Below are positions 25,669 to 34,222 of a stretch of DNA of 42,414 bases, piece after piece (within the stretch, counting starts at the first letter, position 1; each line of letters opens with the position of its first letter). The stretch is taken from assembly GCA_900552145.1 (NCBI GenBank), contig URYW01000007.1:1-42414 (forward strand), written 5' to 3'. The DNA comes from an uncultured Collinsella sp. (lineage in GTDB: Bacteria > Actinomycetota > Coriobacteriia > Coriobacteriales > Coriobacteriaceae). The notes below the pieces were generated by a model, which was not told the DNA's origin, did not search any database, and was given only the letters and a program-made list of their open reading frames with translations. The position numbers were made by a program, and so were the translations under genes.

Positions 25669-27081
25669 TTATACCTCGTCGTCCTCGTGCAGACGGCGGC
25701 GATAATCGGCGGCCCAGCCCTCAATGTTTACCTGACGGGCACGACCCAGGCCGAGTGCGTCTGCCGGGACCGGCTCGGTGATGACGGAGCCGGCGGCCAC
25801 GAGCGCGCCGTCGCCGATCTGGGCGGGCGCGACCATCATGGTGTCGGAACCGATGAAGGCGTCCTTGCCGATGACGGTCTTGTGCTTGTGCACGCCGTCG
25901 TAGTTGCAGGTGATGGAGCCTGCGCCCACGTTGACGCCGGAGCCCATGGTGGTGTCGCCGATGTAGGACAGGTGCGGCACCTTGGAGCCCTCGCCGATCG
26001 TGGACTTCTTGATCTCCACGTGCGTGCCGGCCTTGGAGCCGTCGAGCATGTGGGTGCCCGGGCGCAGGTAGGCGCGCGGGCCGCAGTCGACGCCGTTCTC
26101 GATGACGGCCTCGATGGCGATAGTCTCATCGATGGTGCAGCCGCTGCCGACGGTGGTGTCGGTGAGGCGGCTGTTGGGGCCGAGCTGGCACTCCTCGCCC
26201 ACGGTGACGTGGCCGATCAGGTGCGTCTGCGGCCACACGACGGTGTCGCGGCCGATGGTGGCATCGGGGCCGATCCAGGCCTGCGTGGGATCGATGAACG
26301 TGACGCCCTCGGCCATCCAGTGCTCGTTGATGCGGTCGCGCGCGATAGCGGTGAGCTGCGCGAGCTGAATGCGGCTGTTGACGCCCAGGCCGTCGCGGTA
26401 GTCATCGCAGTGGAAGATGGAGACCGCCTGGCCGTGACCCTTGAGGATTTCGAGCATGTCGGGCAGGTAGTACTCGGACTGCGCGTTGTCGTTGCCGATC
26501 TCGTTAATGTGGGCGGCGAGCTGCGCGCCGTCAAAGGCGTAGCAGCCGGCGTTGCACTCCAGCAGCGTGGCGGCCTGCTCGGGCGTGCAGTCCTTCTGCT
26601 CGATGATGCGCTCGATCTGACCATCGGCGCCCAGCTTGATGCGGCCGTAGCCGAAGGGGTCGGGCGGGGTCATGGTCATGACGGTGCAGGCGAGCTCGCC
26701 GGTGGCGACGGTTTGCGCGAACTTGGTAACGGTGTCGGCGGTGATGAGCGGCAGGTCGCCGTTGAGCACGACGACGGGGCCTTGCGTGATGCCGCAGGCC
26801 GCGAGCGCGACCTTCACGGCGTGACCGGTGCCCAGGCGCTCGGTCTGCTCGACGCACTCGACCTTGGTGGCGCTGCTGGCGTAGGCGCCGTCGATGAGGG
26901 CGCGCATCTCGTCGGCGTGGCTGCCGATGACGACCACGACGCGGCTGCAGCCGGCCTTGATGGTGGCGTCGACGATCCACTGGACCATGGGCTTGCCCAG
27001 GATCTTGTGCGAAACCTTGCAGTGGTTCGACTTCATGCGGGTGCCCTCGCCGGCAGCGAGGATAATTGCGGTTGCGTCCAT
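25669..27081 (-). CDS. glmU: Bifunctional GlmU: glucosamine-1-P acetyltransferase / GlcNAc-1-P uridyltransferase
   Basis: Makes UDP-N-acetylglucosamine for peptidoglycan. The N-terminal pyrophosphorylase domain has AIILAAGEGTRMKS, VSHKILGKPMVQW, VVVIGSHADEM and VVLNGDLPLI. The C-terminal left-handed beta-helix has many hexapeptide repeats (IGPDATIGRDTVVWPQTHLIG, IGDTTMGSGVNVGAGSITCNYDG). The length is 470 residues, close to the family's 456. ATG 27081 is chosen because AGGAG lies 5 nt upstream and the family motif begins four residues later. Longer readings extend into the divergent gap and lack support. Confidence 0.96.
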   Translation of the reverse strand: MDATAIILAAGEGTRMKSNHCKVSHKILGKPMVQWIVDATIKAGCSRVVVVIGSHADEMRALIDGAYASSATKVECVEQTERLGTGHAVKVALAACGITQGPVVVLNGDLPLITADTVTKFAQTVATGELACTVMTMTPPDPFGYGRIKLGADGQIERIIEQKDCTPEQAATLLECNAGCYAFDGAQLAAHINEIGNDNAQSEYYLPDMLEILKGHGQAVSIFHCDDYRDGLGVNSRIQLAQLTAIARDRINEHWMAEGVTFIDPTQAWIGPDATIGRDTVVWPQTHLIGHVTVGEECQLGPNSRLTDTTVGSGCTIDETIAIEAVIENGVDCGPRAYLRPGTHMLDGSKAGTHVEIKKSTIGEGSKVPHLSYIGDTTMGSGVNVGAGSITCNYDGVHKHKTVIGKDAFIGSDTMMVAPAQIGDGALVAAGSVITEPVPADALGLGRARQVNIEGWAADYRRRLHEDDEV

Positions 27082-27274
27082 GTGATCTCCTGTTACGTTA
27101 TAGAGACGTGTGTTTGGAAACGATACACGGCGCAATATGATACCGCAGGCATATGTTGAGCGCGTAGCGATTGGTTTGCGGCGGTTGAGGCTTGCGCCGC
27201 CGGCGTGGCGTTTGCGCTGCTTGCGTGCGGCGTTGGCGGTGCTGCGGAGCTGTCGTTTGAGCGAGGGGACGGGG

Positions 27275-28168
27275 GTGCCCGTGGACAACATACAAGAAGA
27301 GTTTGGCGGCGAGCCCGTCGCGGCGTTCTCGATGTCGCATCCGGCTGTGCCGGCACTCTATATAGTGCTGACGCTGGGGCTCACCATGTTCTCGATGCAG
27401 CCGGTGCTGATTGCGCTGTCGCTTGCGGGCGGGCTGGCGTATGGATTTGCGACGCGTGGGGCTGCCCGCACGCTGGGCGCACTTCGCTGGCAGCTGCCGG
27501 TGATTTTGATTATCGCGCTGGTCAATCCGCTGTTTAGCGCCTCGGGCTCGACGGAGCTGTTCCGTATTGGCATGCGCGCGGTGTATCTGGAGAGCATGGT
27601 ATACGGCCTGTGCATGGGCGGGCTGTTTGTGGCGAGCGTGCTGTGGTTTGAGGCCGCGGCGTCGATGCTCGAATACGACAAGGTACTCGCGCTGCTGGGC
27701 AATGCCGCACCGGTGATTGCGCTCATGATCTCGATGTGCATGAGGCTTATCCCGCAGTTTTTGCGCCGCGGTCGTACGGTGCTGGCGGTGCAGGATGCGA
27801 TTGATGTGCCGGGCCGCGCGCCCACCGATCCCGTGCGATCGCGCCTGCGGGCGTCGAGCGTGTTGATGGGCTGGGGCATGGAAGATTCGCTGGAGCGCGC
27901 GGACGCGATGCGCTCGCGCGGGTGGGGTGCCGCGACACGTCGTACGACGTATGCGCGGTATCGACTGGGGCGCAGCGACGTTGCCGCGCTGGTCGGGCTC
28001 GCGCTGTTTGGTGCCGCCGCGGTGGCCGTGGCGGCGACCGCGACGACGCAGTATTCGTTTTATCCGCAGCTCTCGGTGCCGGCGCCGTGGCTGGGCTATG
28101 TCGTGTACGCTGCCTGGATGATGCTGCCTTGCGTGTTGCATGCGATCGATGAGAAGAGGTTCGGCTGA
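27275..28168 (+). CDS. ecfT: ECF transporter transmembrane component EcfT
   Basis: The membrane scaffold that couples the ATPases to the substrate-binding S protein. About 297 residues with several membrane segments (PAVPALYIVLTLGLTMFSM, LPVILIIALVNPLF). The EcfT coupling motifs are visible in the cytoplasmic loops: MCMRLIPQFLRRGRTV and the A-R-G motif in ADAMRSRGWG. The start is uncertain: GTG 27275 has GAGGGG 6 nt upstream; GTG 27281 and ATG 27332 are alternatives. Its stop overlaps the next start (TGATG). No riboswitch was recognised in the gap before it. Confidence 0.88.
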   Translation: MPVDNIQEEFGGEPVAAFSMSHPAVPALYIVLTLGLTMFSMQPVLIALSLAGGLAYGFATRGAARTLGALRWQLPVILIIALVNPLFSASGSTELFRIGMRAVYLESMVYGLCMGGLFVASVLWFEAAASMLEYDKVLALLGNAAPVIALMISMCMRLIPQFLRRGRTVLAVQDAIDVPGRAPTDPVRSRLRASSVLMGWGMEDSLERADAMRSRGWGAATRRTTYARYRLGRSDVAALVGLALFGAAAVAVAATATTQYSFYPQLSVPAPWLGYVVYAAWMMLPCVLHAIDEKRFG

Positions 28169-29811
28169 TGGCTCGGTTGGATAGGGGACCGGTGTCGGGC
28201 GCGGCATACGGCCCGGATATGCCGGCGATTGAGGTGCGGAGCCTGAGCTTTGCCTACCCCGATGCGGATGCTGCGGTGCTCGAGGGACTCGACTGGTCTG
28301 TTCCCCAAGGTGCATTTGCGCTGCTTGTCGGCGGTACCGGATCGGGTAAGTCGACGTTGCTGTCGCTACTCAAGCCCGAGATCGCTCCGGCGGGTACGCT
28401 CTCCGGCGAGCCGCGCGTGCTGGGCGAGAACGTTGCCGACATGGACGTGCGGGCATCGGCGGAGCGCGTGGGTTATGTGTTTCAGGACCCCGAGAACCAG
28501 ATCGTGTGCGAGACCGTGTGGCACGAGATGGCGTTTGGTCTGGAAAACTTGGGGCTAGCGCGTGATGAGATGCGCCGTCGCGTATCTGAGACCAGCTATT
28601 TCTTTGGGCTGGAAGATTGGCTCCACCGCGACACCGATACGCTTTCGGGCGGACGCAAACAGCTGCTGTCGCTGGCGGCTGTGCTGGCATTACGCCCGCG
28701 CGTGCTGCTGCTCGACGAGCCCACGTCTCAGCTCGATCCCGTTGCTGAGAAGAATTTCCTGCACGCGCTGTTTCGTGTGAATCGCGAGCTGGGCTGCACG
28801 GTTGTTGTGGCGACGCATCAGCCGCGCCCAATGCTCGAATACGCGACGCGTGCGTACCGGATTGAGGACGGTCGCGTGCGCGAGGTGGCGGATATGGCTT
28901 CTTTGGGACGCCGAGAATCGCTGTTTTCCGATGACATGTTGGGGTGGGCTGCCATCCGATGTGCAAAAAACGGAGTATTCAGCAGGCGTGAGGACAATTT
29001 GGGCTCTCTGGAGCCGCCCGGGGACGTATCGAGCGCGAAAAAAAGTTCAGAATTGGACAAATCGTCCGAATTTGTGGCGCAAACGTCGCTCGAGAATGGC
29101 TCGGAAGCCTTCCCGCGCACGGATGGAAGCAGAATACTCCAAAAAATGCACGGCGGGTCGGCTACCACCCTGTCGGAAGGCTGGTTTCGCTACGATCGCG
29201 CGGGCGGTTGGGTGCTGCGCGGGCTCGACGTGGCGTTTTCGGCCGGTGCGGTGCATGCGATCGTGGGCGGCAACGGATGCGGTAAGTCGACGATACTCTC
29301 GGTGCTGGCGAAGACCGCCAAGCTGCAGCGCGGCCGCATGGTGCGCGGAGCGGCCTCGGCGGCGCTGCTGCCTCAGAATCCCAAAGCATTGCTGGTTGCC
29401 GATACGGTTCGCGACGAGCTGATGGAATGGGCTTCGACCTGCGGATATGACGAGACCGTGGCGCGGGAGCGTGCGGCGAGCTTGGGGTTGTCGGGTCTGG
29501 ATGGACGCCATCCGTACGATCTTTCGGGCGGGCAGCGTCAACTGCTTGCATTGGCAAAACTGCTGCTAATCGGCCCCGAACTGCTATTGCTCGATGAGCC
29601 CACCAAGGGTCTAGACCTGTTCAGCCGCCGCATCATCGCCCGCGCCCTGCGTGACCATGCGAAGGCTGGCGGCACCGTCATCATGGCTACGCACGATTTG
29701 GACTTTGCCGAGCAGGTAGCCGACGACGTCGCCATGATGTTTGACGGCGAGATTGCCTGCATGGAGCCGCCGGCCGACTTCTTTGCCGACAACGTGTTCT
29801 ATAGGGCGTGA
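28168..29811 (+). CDS. ECF transporter fused ATPase, EcfA-EcfA'
   Basis: Two ABC ATPase domains in one 547-residue chain, replacing the usual separate EcfA1 and EcfA2. Domain 1 has Walker A GGTGSGKST (K61), FQDPENQIVCETVWHEMAFG, signature LSGGRKQ, Walker B VLLLDEPTSQLDP and VVATHQ. A hydrophilic linker of about 85 residues follows (around 250-335). Domain 2 has GGNGCGKST (K373), LSGGQRQLLALAKLL, LLLLDEPTKGLD and MATHDLDFAEQ. The FQDPENQ Q-loop is typical of ECF ATPases. The linker DNA is AT-richer than the rest and contains a small inverted repeat near 29051-29072. Starts inside the ecfT stop codon. Confidence 0.95.
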   Translation: MARLDRGPVSGAAYGPDMPAIEVRSLSFAYPDADAAVLEGLDWSVPQGAFALLVGGTGSGKSTLLSLLKPEIAPAGTLSGEPRVLGENVADMDVRASAERVGYVFQDPENQIVCETVWHEMAFGLENLGLARDEMRRRVSETSYFFGLEDWLHRDTDTLSGGRKQLLSLAAVLALRPRVLLLDEPTSQLDPVAEKNFLHALFRVNRELGCTVVVATHQPRPMLEYATRAYRIEDGRVREVADMASLGRRESLFSDDMLGWAAIRCAKNGVFSRREDNLGSLEPPGDVSSAKKSSELDKSSEFVAQTSLENGSEAFPRTDGSRILQKMHGGSATTLSEGWFRYDRAGGWVLRGLDVAFSAGAVHAIVGGNGCGKSTILSVLAKTAKLQRGRMVRGAASAALLPQNPKALLVADTVRDELMEWASTCGYDETVARERAASLGLSGLDGRHPYDLSGGQRQLLALAKLLLIGPELLLLDEPTKGLDLFSRRIIARALRDHAKAGGTVIMATHDLDFAEQVADDVAMMFDGEIACMEPPADFFADNVFYRA

Positions 29812-29815
29812 TGGG

Positions 29816-30529
29816 ATGACGGACTGTCGTTTCTCGCGTTTGCTTGCAAAACTGGAGATCCCGCTGTTGTTGGCGGTGCCGGCGGTAATGGCTGCGGCGT
29901 TGCTGGCGGGTGTTGAGCAGGCGGCGCTTGCCATGCTTGTCGTGGTGGCGCTGGTGCTCGCGCTGTTCTTTGCGGGTTACGAGGCATCTCGTCCGGGATT
30001 GCGCCAGATTATGCCCACGCTGGTGCTGGCGGCGCTGGCGGCGGCGGGGCGCATCCTGTTTGGGCCCATTCCCGACTTTAAGCCGGTGAGCGCCATCGCC
30101 ATTATCGCGGGGGCGACGCTTGGTCGCCGCAACGGTTTTATGGTTGGCGCGCTGGCGGCGCTGACCAGCAATTTCTTTTTTGGACAGGGCATGTGGACGC
30201 CGTGGCAGATGTATGCCTGGGGCCTGGTTGGCTATGTTGGCGGCGCGCTGGCGTACGCGGGTGCGTTCGACCGCGCCGACGGCACCGTGCGATTGCCAGC
30301 GCTGCTGGCGTACGGCTTTGCGTCGGGCCTGCTCTATGGCGTCGTGATCAACGCGTATGACATCATTGGATTTGTACGGCCGCTTACTTGGGCGGGTGCC
30401 GTGGCACGTCTTGCCACGGCGGTGCCGTTCGATATCACGCACGGCCTTGCGACCTGCGTGTTTTTGGCCGCCTTGTACAAGCCTTGGTGCCGTCGCATTA
30501 ACCGTGTCGTCGTGAAATACGGACTGTAG
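29816..30529 (+). CDS. ECF transporter S component
   Basis: A substrate-binding membrane protein of about 237 residues with six or so hydrophobic segments. Signature stretches are GRILFGPIPDFKPVSAIAIIAG, GFMVGALAALTSNFFFGQG and WTPWQMYAWGLVGYVGG. I associate the FFFGQGxWTPWQM pattern, from memory, with S components found beside cobalamin-related genes, but there is no B12 riboswitch or cobalamin gene here, so the substrate is open. ATG 29816 overlaps the ATPase end region (4 bp after its stop). Confidence 0.85.
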   Translation: MTDCRFSRLLAKLEIPLLLAVPAVMAAALLAGVEQAALAMLVVVALVLALFFAGYEASRPGLRQIMPTLVLAALAAAGRILFGPIPDFKPVSAIAIIAGATLGRRNGFMVGALAALTSNFFFGQGMWTPWQMYAWGLVGYVGGALAYAGAFDRADGTVRLPALLAYGFASGLLYGVVINAYDIIGFVRPLTWAGAVARLATAVPFDITHGLATCVFLAALYKPWCRRINRVVVKYGL

Positions 30530-30553
30530 GGCATTTCGCGTTCCCACACGAAC

Positions 30554-30616
30554 TTGCGGTGGAATAGTTCTCGTTTTTGGCTATTTGCTGCCCAAACAGG
30601 AACTACTCCACCGCAA
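30554..30616. repeat. Hairpin with 17-bp arms
   Basis: TTGCGGTGGAATAGTTC and its complement at 30600-30616, with one mismatch, enclose a 29-base loop. It sits between the convergent S-component and xthA genes. The loop contains a run of five T residues but no T-tract follows the stem. Confidence 0.65.
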
Positions 30617-30622
30617 CTTATA

Positions 30623-30662
30623 GGGGGAGAGGGGTCACATGATCTGTTTTCCTCTGTCCCCC
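30623..30662. repeat. GGGGACAG-type bulged hairpin
   Basis: GGGGGAGAGG pairs with CCTCTGTCCCCC apart from a 2-base bulge. The reverse strand reads GGGGGACAGAGG, again the GGGGACAG core. The interior is GGTCACATGATCTGTTTT. Confidence 0.55.
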
Positions 30663-30677
30663 AGGAATTGCTTGGCG

Positions 30678-31496
30678 CTAGAGCTCTAGCGTGAGGGTGA
30701 CGGGGCAGTGGTCGCTGCCGAAGATATCGCCGCGGATGCCGGCGTCGCGCACGTTGCCGGCGATTGCGTCGCTCACCAGGAAGTAATCGATGCGCCAGCC
30801 GGCGTTGTTCTTGCGGGCATTAAAGCGATAGCTCCACCAGCTGTAGACACCCTCGACGTCGGGGTTTGCCGCGCGCCAGGTATCGGTAAAACCGGCGTCG
30901 AGCAGCTCGGTAAACTTACCACGCTCTTCGTCCGAAAAGCCTGCGTTGCCGCGGTTGGACTTGGGGTTCTTAAGGTCGATCTCTTCGTGCGCTACGTTAA
31001 AGTCGCCGCAGGTCACCACGGGCTTGCCGGTCTCGCGCTCAAGCGCGCTCAAAAAGCCGCGATAGGCATCGTCCCAGGCCATGCGCACATCGATGCGCGC
31101 GAGCTCGTTTTGGGCGTTGGGCGTATAGACATCCACAAACCAGAACTTGTCGAACTCCAACGCGCAGACGCGGCCCTCGGTTGCGGCTTGGGCGACGAGC
31201 TCGGCCGCCTCGCCCTCGCCGGCGTAGGGTAACAGCGCGTCGGCGTGCAGCACGCGCAGCGGTTCCTGGCGGCTAAAGACCGCAGTGCCCGAATAGCCTT
31301 TACGCTCGGCGTAGCTCCAGGTTTGGCGATAGCCGGGCAGGTCAATATCAACCTGGCCTTCTTGCAACTTGGTCTCTTGCAACGCCAGGATATCGACGTC
31401 GAGTTCTTGCGCGATCTGGATAAAGCTCGGGTCCTTTTTGAGCACGGCGCGCAGGCCGTTGACGTTCCACGAGGCGAAAGTGTAAGTCTGAGGCAT
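30678..31496 (-). CDS. Exodeoxyribonuclease III / AP endonuclease (ExoA/XthA)
   Basis: Base-excision-repair AP endonuclease with 3' exonuclease activity. The 272 residues carry all family motifs: FASWNVNGLRAV, ILALQETKLQEG, KGYSGTAVFS, CGDFNVAHEEIDL (catalytic Asp/Asn), WRIDYFLVSD and GSDHCPVTL (catalytic Asp/His). ATG 31496 has GAAAGGA upstream. Its last codons overlap the 16-bp perfect palindrome around CGCTAGAGCTCTAGCG. It is convergent with the ECF operon and divergent from the sirtuin. Confidence 0.96.
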   Translation of the reverse strand: MPQTYTFASWNVNGLRAVLKKDPSFIQIAQELDVDILALQETKLQEGQVDIDLPGYRQTWSYAERKGYSGTAVFSRQEPLRVLHADALLPYAGEGEAAELVAQAATEGRVCALEFDKFWFVDVYTPNAQNELARIDVRMAWDDAYRGFLSALERETGKPVVTCGDFNVAHEEIDLKNPKSNRGNAGFSDEERGKFTELLDAGFTDTWRAANPDVEGVYSWWSYRFNARKNNAGWRIDYFLVSDAIAGNVRDAGIRGDIFGSDHCPVTLTLEL

Positions 31497-31632
31497 GGTG
31501 TCCTTTCGACGGGGTTGGCAGGCTTAAGATTAGCGCAACAGGGGCGGTGGTGGGCACCGCGCGTGCTGACCCAAAGGCCGCATGCTGGGACATCGCCCGA
31601 CGCTGCCCGACCAACAAGGACGGAGGACTCAT

Positions 31633-32385
31633 ATGACGCAGGCGATAACGGACTCCAAACAGGCCTCCGCCGCGCTGGCGGAGCTGTTCGGCACCCACAA
31701 GCGCGTGGTCTTCTTTGGCGGCGCGGGCGTTTCCACGGCGAGTGGCATCCCCGATTTCCGCAGCGTGGACGGCCTATATCACCAACAGTTTGCCTACCCG
31801 CCCGAGACCATGCTCTCGCATAGCTTTTACGAGGCGCATCCGGCCGAGTTCTTCGACTTTTACCGCACCAAGATGATCGCGCTTAACGCTAAGCCCAACC
31901 GCTGCCACACCAAGCTGGCCGAGTTGGAGCGCGCCGGTAAGCTTGATGCCGTGGTGACGCAAAATATCGACGGTCTGCATCAGATGGCTGGCTCACAGCG
32001 CGTGTTCGAGCTGCACGGATCGGTCCATCGCAACATTTGCCAGTCGTGCGGCGCGGTCTATAGCGCCGAGTGGATTTGCTCGCGCGAGCACGAGGACGCC
32101 GCGGGCGTGCCCGTGTGTCCTGCGTGCGGCGGGCGCATTAAGCCCGATGTGGTGCTCTACGAGGAGCCGCTCGACGAGCGCGTGCTGACCGGCGCCGTCG
32201 CCGCCATTGCCGCGGCCGATGTCCTCATCGTGGCCGGGACCTCGCTCGTGGTGTATCCGGCGGCGGGCCTTACGCGCTACTTTACCGGCGATACCCTGGC
32301 CATTTGCAATCTCGCTCCCACCGATCAGGATGCAAATGCCGACCTGCTGATTTCTTGCGACATCGCGGCCGCGTTTGCGTTCTAG
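31633..32385 (+). CDS. NAD-dependent protein deacylase, sirtuin (Sir2/CobB family)
   Basis: Removes acyl groups from lysine using NAD. The 250 residues show FFGGAGVSTASGIPDFRS, TQNIDGLHQMAG, the catalytic His in FELHGSV (H128), the zinc-binding pairs C136/C139 and C162/C165, and VAGTSLVVYPAAGL. ATG 31633 has GGAGG about 6 nt upstream; the longer reading that begins earlier has no ribosome site. No partner acyl-CoA synthetase gene is adjacent. Confidence 0.94.
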   Translation: MTQAITDSKQASAALAELFGTHKRVVFFGGAGVSTASGIPDFRSVDGLYHQQFAYPPETMLSHSFYEAHPAEFFDFYRTKMIALNAKPNRCHTKLAELERAGKLDAVVTQNIDGLHQMAGSQRVFELHGSVHRNICQSCGAVYSAEWICSREHEDAAGVPVCPACGGRIKPDVVLYEEPLDERVLTGAVAAIAAADVLIVAGTSLVVYPAAGLTRYFTGDTLAICNLAPTDQDANADLLISCDIAAAFAF

Positions 32386-32399
32386 CCCGTGTGCGCGGA

Positions 32400-32405
32400 T
32401 ACAAT
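32400..32405 (+). promoter_or_regulatory. Putative folP-folK -10 box (TACAAT)
   Basis: TACAAT, about 75 bp before the fusion gene start. TTGCGT lies upstream at a long 19-bp spacing. It begins 15 bp after the sirtuin stop. Confidence 0.4.
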
Positions 32406-32479
32406 AGAAAAACTGATTGCAAAGCGACCCCACCGCCTGCGCCCGAGCGCGGTGGCGCGGGCATTTTAGGAGGATGTTC

Positions 32480-34222
32480 ATGGCGAACGATAGCAAGACA
32501 TGGCGGTGCGGAAAGTATGAGCTCAGCTTTGACCGCCCGCGCATCATGGGCGTCCTCAACGTGACGCCCGATTCGTTTAGCGACGGTGGGGAGCACTTCG
32601 ACCCGGATGCCGCCATCGAGTACGGCCTGGCGATGCTCGACGCCGGTGCCGACATCATCGACGTGGGCGGCGAGTCCACGCGCCCTGGTTTTACCCCGGT
32701 CAACCCCGACGAGGAGGCTCGCCGCGTGCTGCCCGTGGTGCGTGCGCTGGCCAAAGAGGGCGCTATCGTCTCGATCGACACGCGCCACGTGGCGGTTGCC
32801 AAGGCGGCCGTGCGCTGCGGCGCCTCGATCGTCAACGACGTGACCGGCTTCACCGACCCCAAGATGGTCGAGTTTGTTAAGACGAGCACCTGCGGCGTCA
32901 TCGTGATGCATGCCGGCGAGGTCGCCGCGCCCACCCGCACGCACGCAACGGTGCAGCTCGATACCTCGGCAGCGGCGTTTGTTGCCGAGAAGGCGCGCGA
33001 GGCGGCTGCCGAGGCCGCGCGTGAGGCCGAGAAGCCGGCTCGCCGCCGTCGCGGCAAGTTGCTGGGCGAGCCTAAGTCGGAGGCCAAGCTTCCGGGCGGC
33101 GTGGTGCAGCCCTCGTTGCCGTTTGGCGAACCGGAGCCCACGCCCGAGCCTTCAAGCGAGCAGGAGACGCCGGCCGCCGAGCAGGCTGCTGCCGCCGAGA
33201 CTGTCGCGCCCGCGCCCGAGGCCGCGCCCGCAGCCACCGAGGCCGAATCGGAGTCCAATGACCGCCTGGCCGCCATGATGCGCCGCAGCGCCCGCCGCGA
33301 GGAGGCCTACGTGCCCACCTCTCAGCTTCGCCGCTTTACCCTGCCCGATTCGGCGCCCATCATGCGCCGCGTCATGGGCTTTTTGTCCGACCAGGCCCGC
33401 ACACTCATCCATGCCGGCGTGTCGCGCGACCGCATCTGCATCGATCCTGGCCCGGGCTTTGGTAAGTCGGCTAACGAGGGCATCGTCATCCAGCGCGAGA
33501 CTGCCAAGATGGCGTCACTGGGCTATCCGCTCATGTGCGCCGTGTCGCGCAAGCGTTTTGTGGGCGCTGTCTCGGGCGTGACCGAGGCCGCCGCGCGCGA
33601 TGCCGCCACGTTTGGCGTGTGCCTGGGCGCCATCCAGGCCGGTGCCAACATCGTGCGCGTGCACGACGCCGCGGGTTTTGCGCAGTTCCTAAACGGCTAC
33701 TGGGCGGTTGCCAAGCCACAGCCGCGCCGCGCGTTTGTGGCCGTGGGCTCCAACCTGGGGCATCGCTGCGACAACATCCGCGCCGCACGCGACATGATCG
33801 CCGAGATTCCGCTCACCTGCGTGTCCAACTCCTCCAAGATCTACGAGAGTGAGCCGGCCTACGAGACGCGCCAGGACGCGTTTGCCAACGCCGTCATCGA
33901 GATCAAGACCGAGCTTGCGCCGCTGGTGCTGCTCGACGAGCTCGTGAAGATCGAGGCCGAGCTGGGGCGCGACCGCTCCAAAAAGGCCAAGGCCAACGGT
34001 CCGCGCACCATCGACCTGGACCTGCTGTGGATGGACGGCGAGACCCACGGCGGCAAAAAGCTGCGCCTGCCGCATCCGCTGATCGGCGAACGCGATTTTG
34101 TGCTGGTGCCGCTCGAGGACCTGATGCACGACCCGGCGCGGTTCTTCCGCTACAACGGCGTCGAGGTCAAGGAGCCCGAGGACCGCGTGGGCCATATCGT
34201 GGGCGAATTGGGGCGTATGTAG
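32480..34222 (+). CDS. Dihydropteroate synthase-HPPK fusion (FolP-FolK) with large insertion
   Basis: Two folate enzymes in one 580-residue chain. The DHPS part begins MGVLNVTPDSFSDGG, then IIDVGGESTRPGF, VSIDTRH, GASIVNDVTG; later DPGPGFGKS, SRKRFVGAV and VRVHDAAG. Between VIVMHAGE (about residue 147) and the next DHPS helix (about 285) lies a stretch of over 120 residues rich in Ala, Glu, Pro, with an Arg cluster (KPARRRRGK), replacing a short loop in normal DHPS. The C-terminal HPPK part (about 416-580) has VAVGSNLG and the signature GPRTIDLDLLWMDG. ATG 32480 follows AGGAGG at 6 nt. The two steps are consecutive in the pathway. It is directly followed by the BirA-like gene. Confidence 0.93.
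   Translation: MANDSKTWRCGKYELSFDRPRIMGVLNVTPDSFSDGGEHFDPDAAIEYGLAMLDAGADIIDVGGESTRPGFTPVNPDEEARRVLPVVRALAKEGAIVSIDTRHVAVAKAAVRCGASIVNDVTGFTDPKMVEFVKTSTCGVIVMHAGEVAAPTRTHATVQLDTSAAAFVAEKAREAAAEAAREAEKPARRRRGKLLGEPKSEAKLPGGVVQPSLPFGEPEPTPEPSSEQETPAAEQAAAAETVAPAPEAAPAATEAESESNDRLAAMMRRSARREEAYVPTSQLRRFTLPDSAPIMRRVMGFLSDQARTLIHAGVSRDRICIDPGPGFGKSANEGIVIQRETAKMASLGYPLMCAVSRKRFVGAVSGVTEAAARDAATFGVCLGAIQAGANIVRVHDAAGFAQFLNGYWAVAKPQPRRAFVAVGSNLGHRCDNIRAARDMIAEIPLTCVSNSSKIYESEPAYETRQDAFANAVIEIKTELAPLVLLDELVKIEAELGRDRSKKAKANGPRTIDLDLLWMDGETHGGKKLRLPHPLIGERDFVLVPLEDLMHDPARFFRYNGVEVKEPEDRVGHIVGELGRM

Noticed and set aside
27082..27274. A possible vitamin riboswitch before the ECF operon
   Set aside because: No B12 box, TPP or other recognised riboswitch core could be seen, only a small hairpin near 27108-27126.
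30676..30691. The perfect palindrome CGCTAGAGCTCTAGCG as an operator
   Set aside because: It overlaps the last codons of xthA and is short; it may be chance or part of the terminator region.
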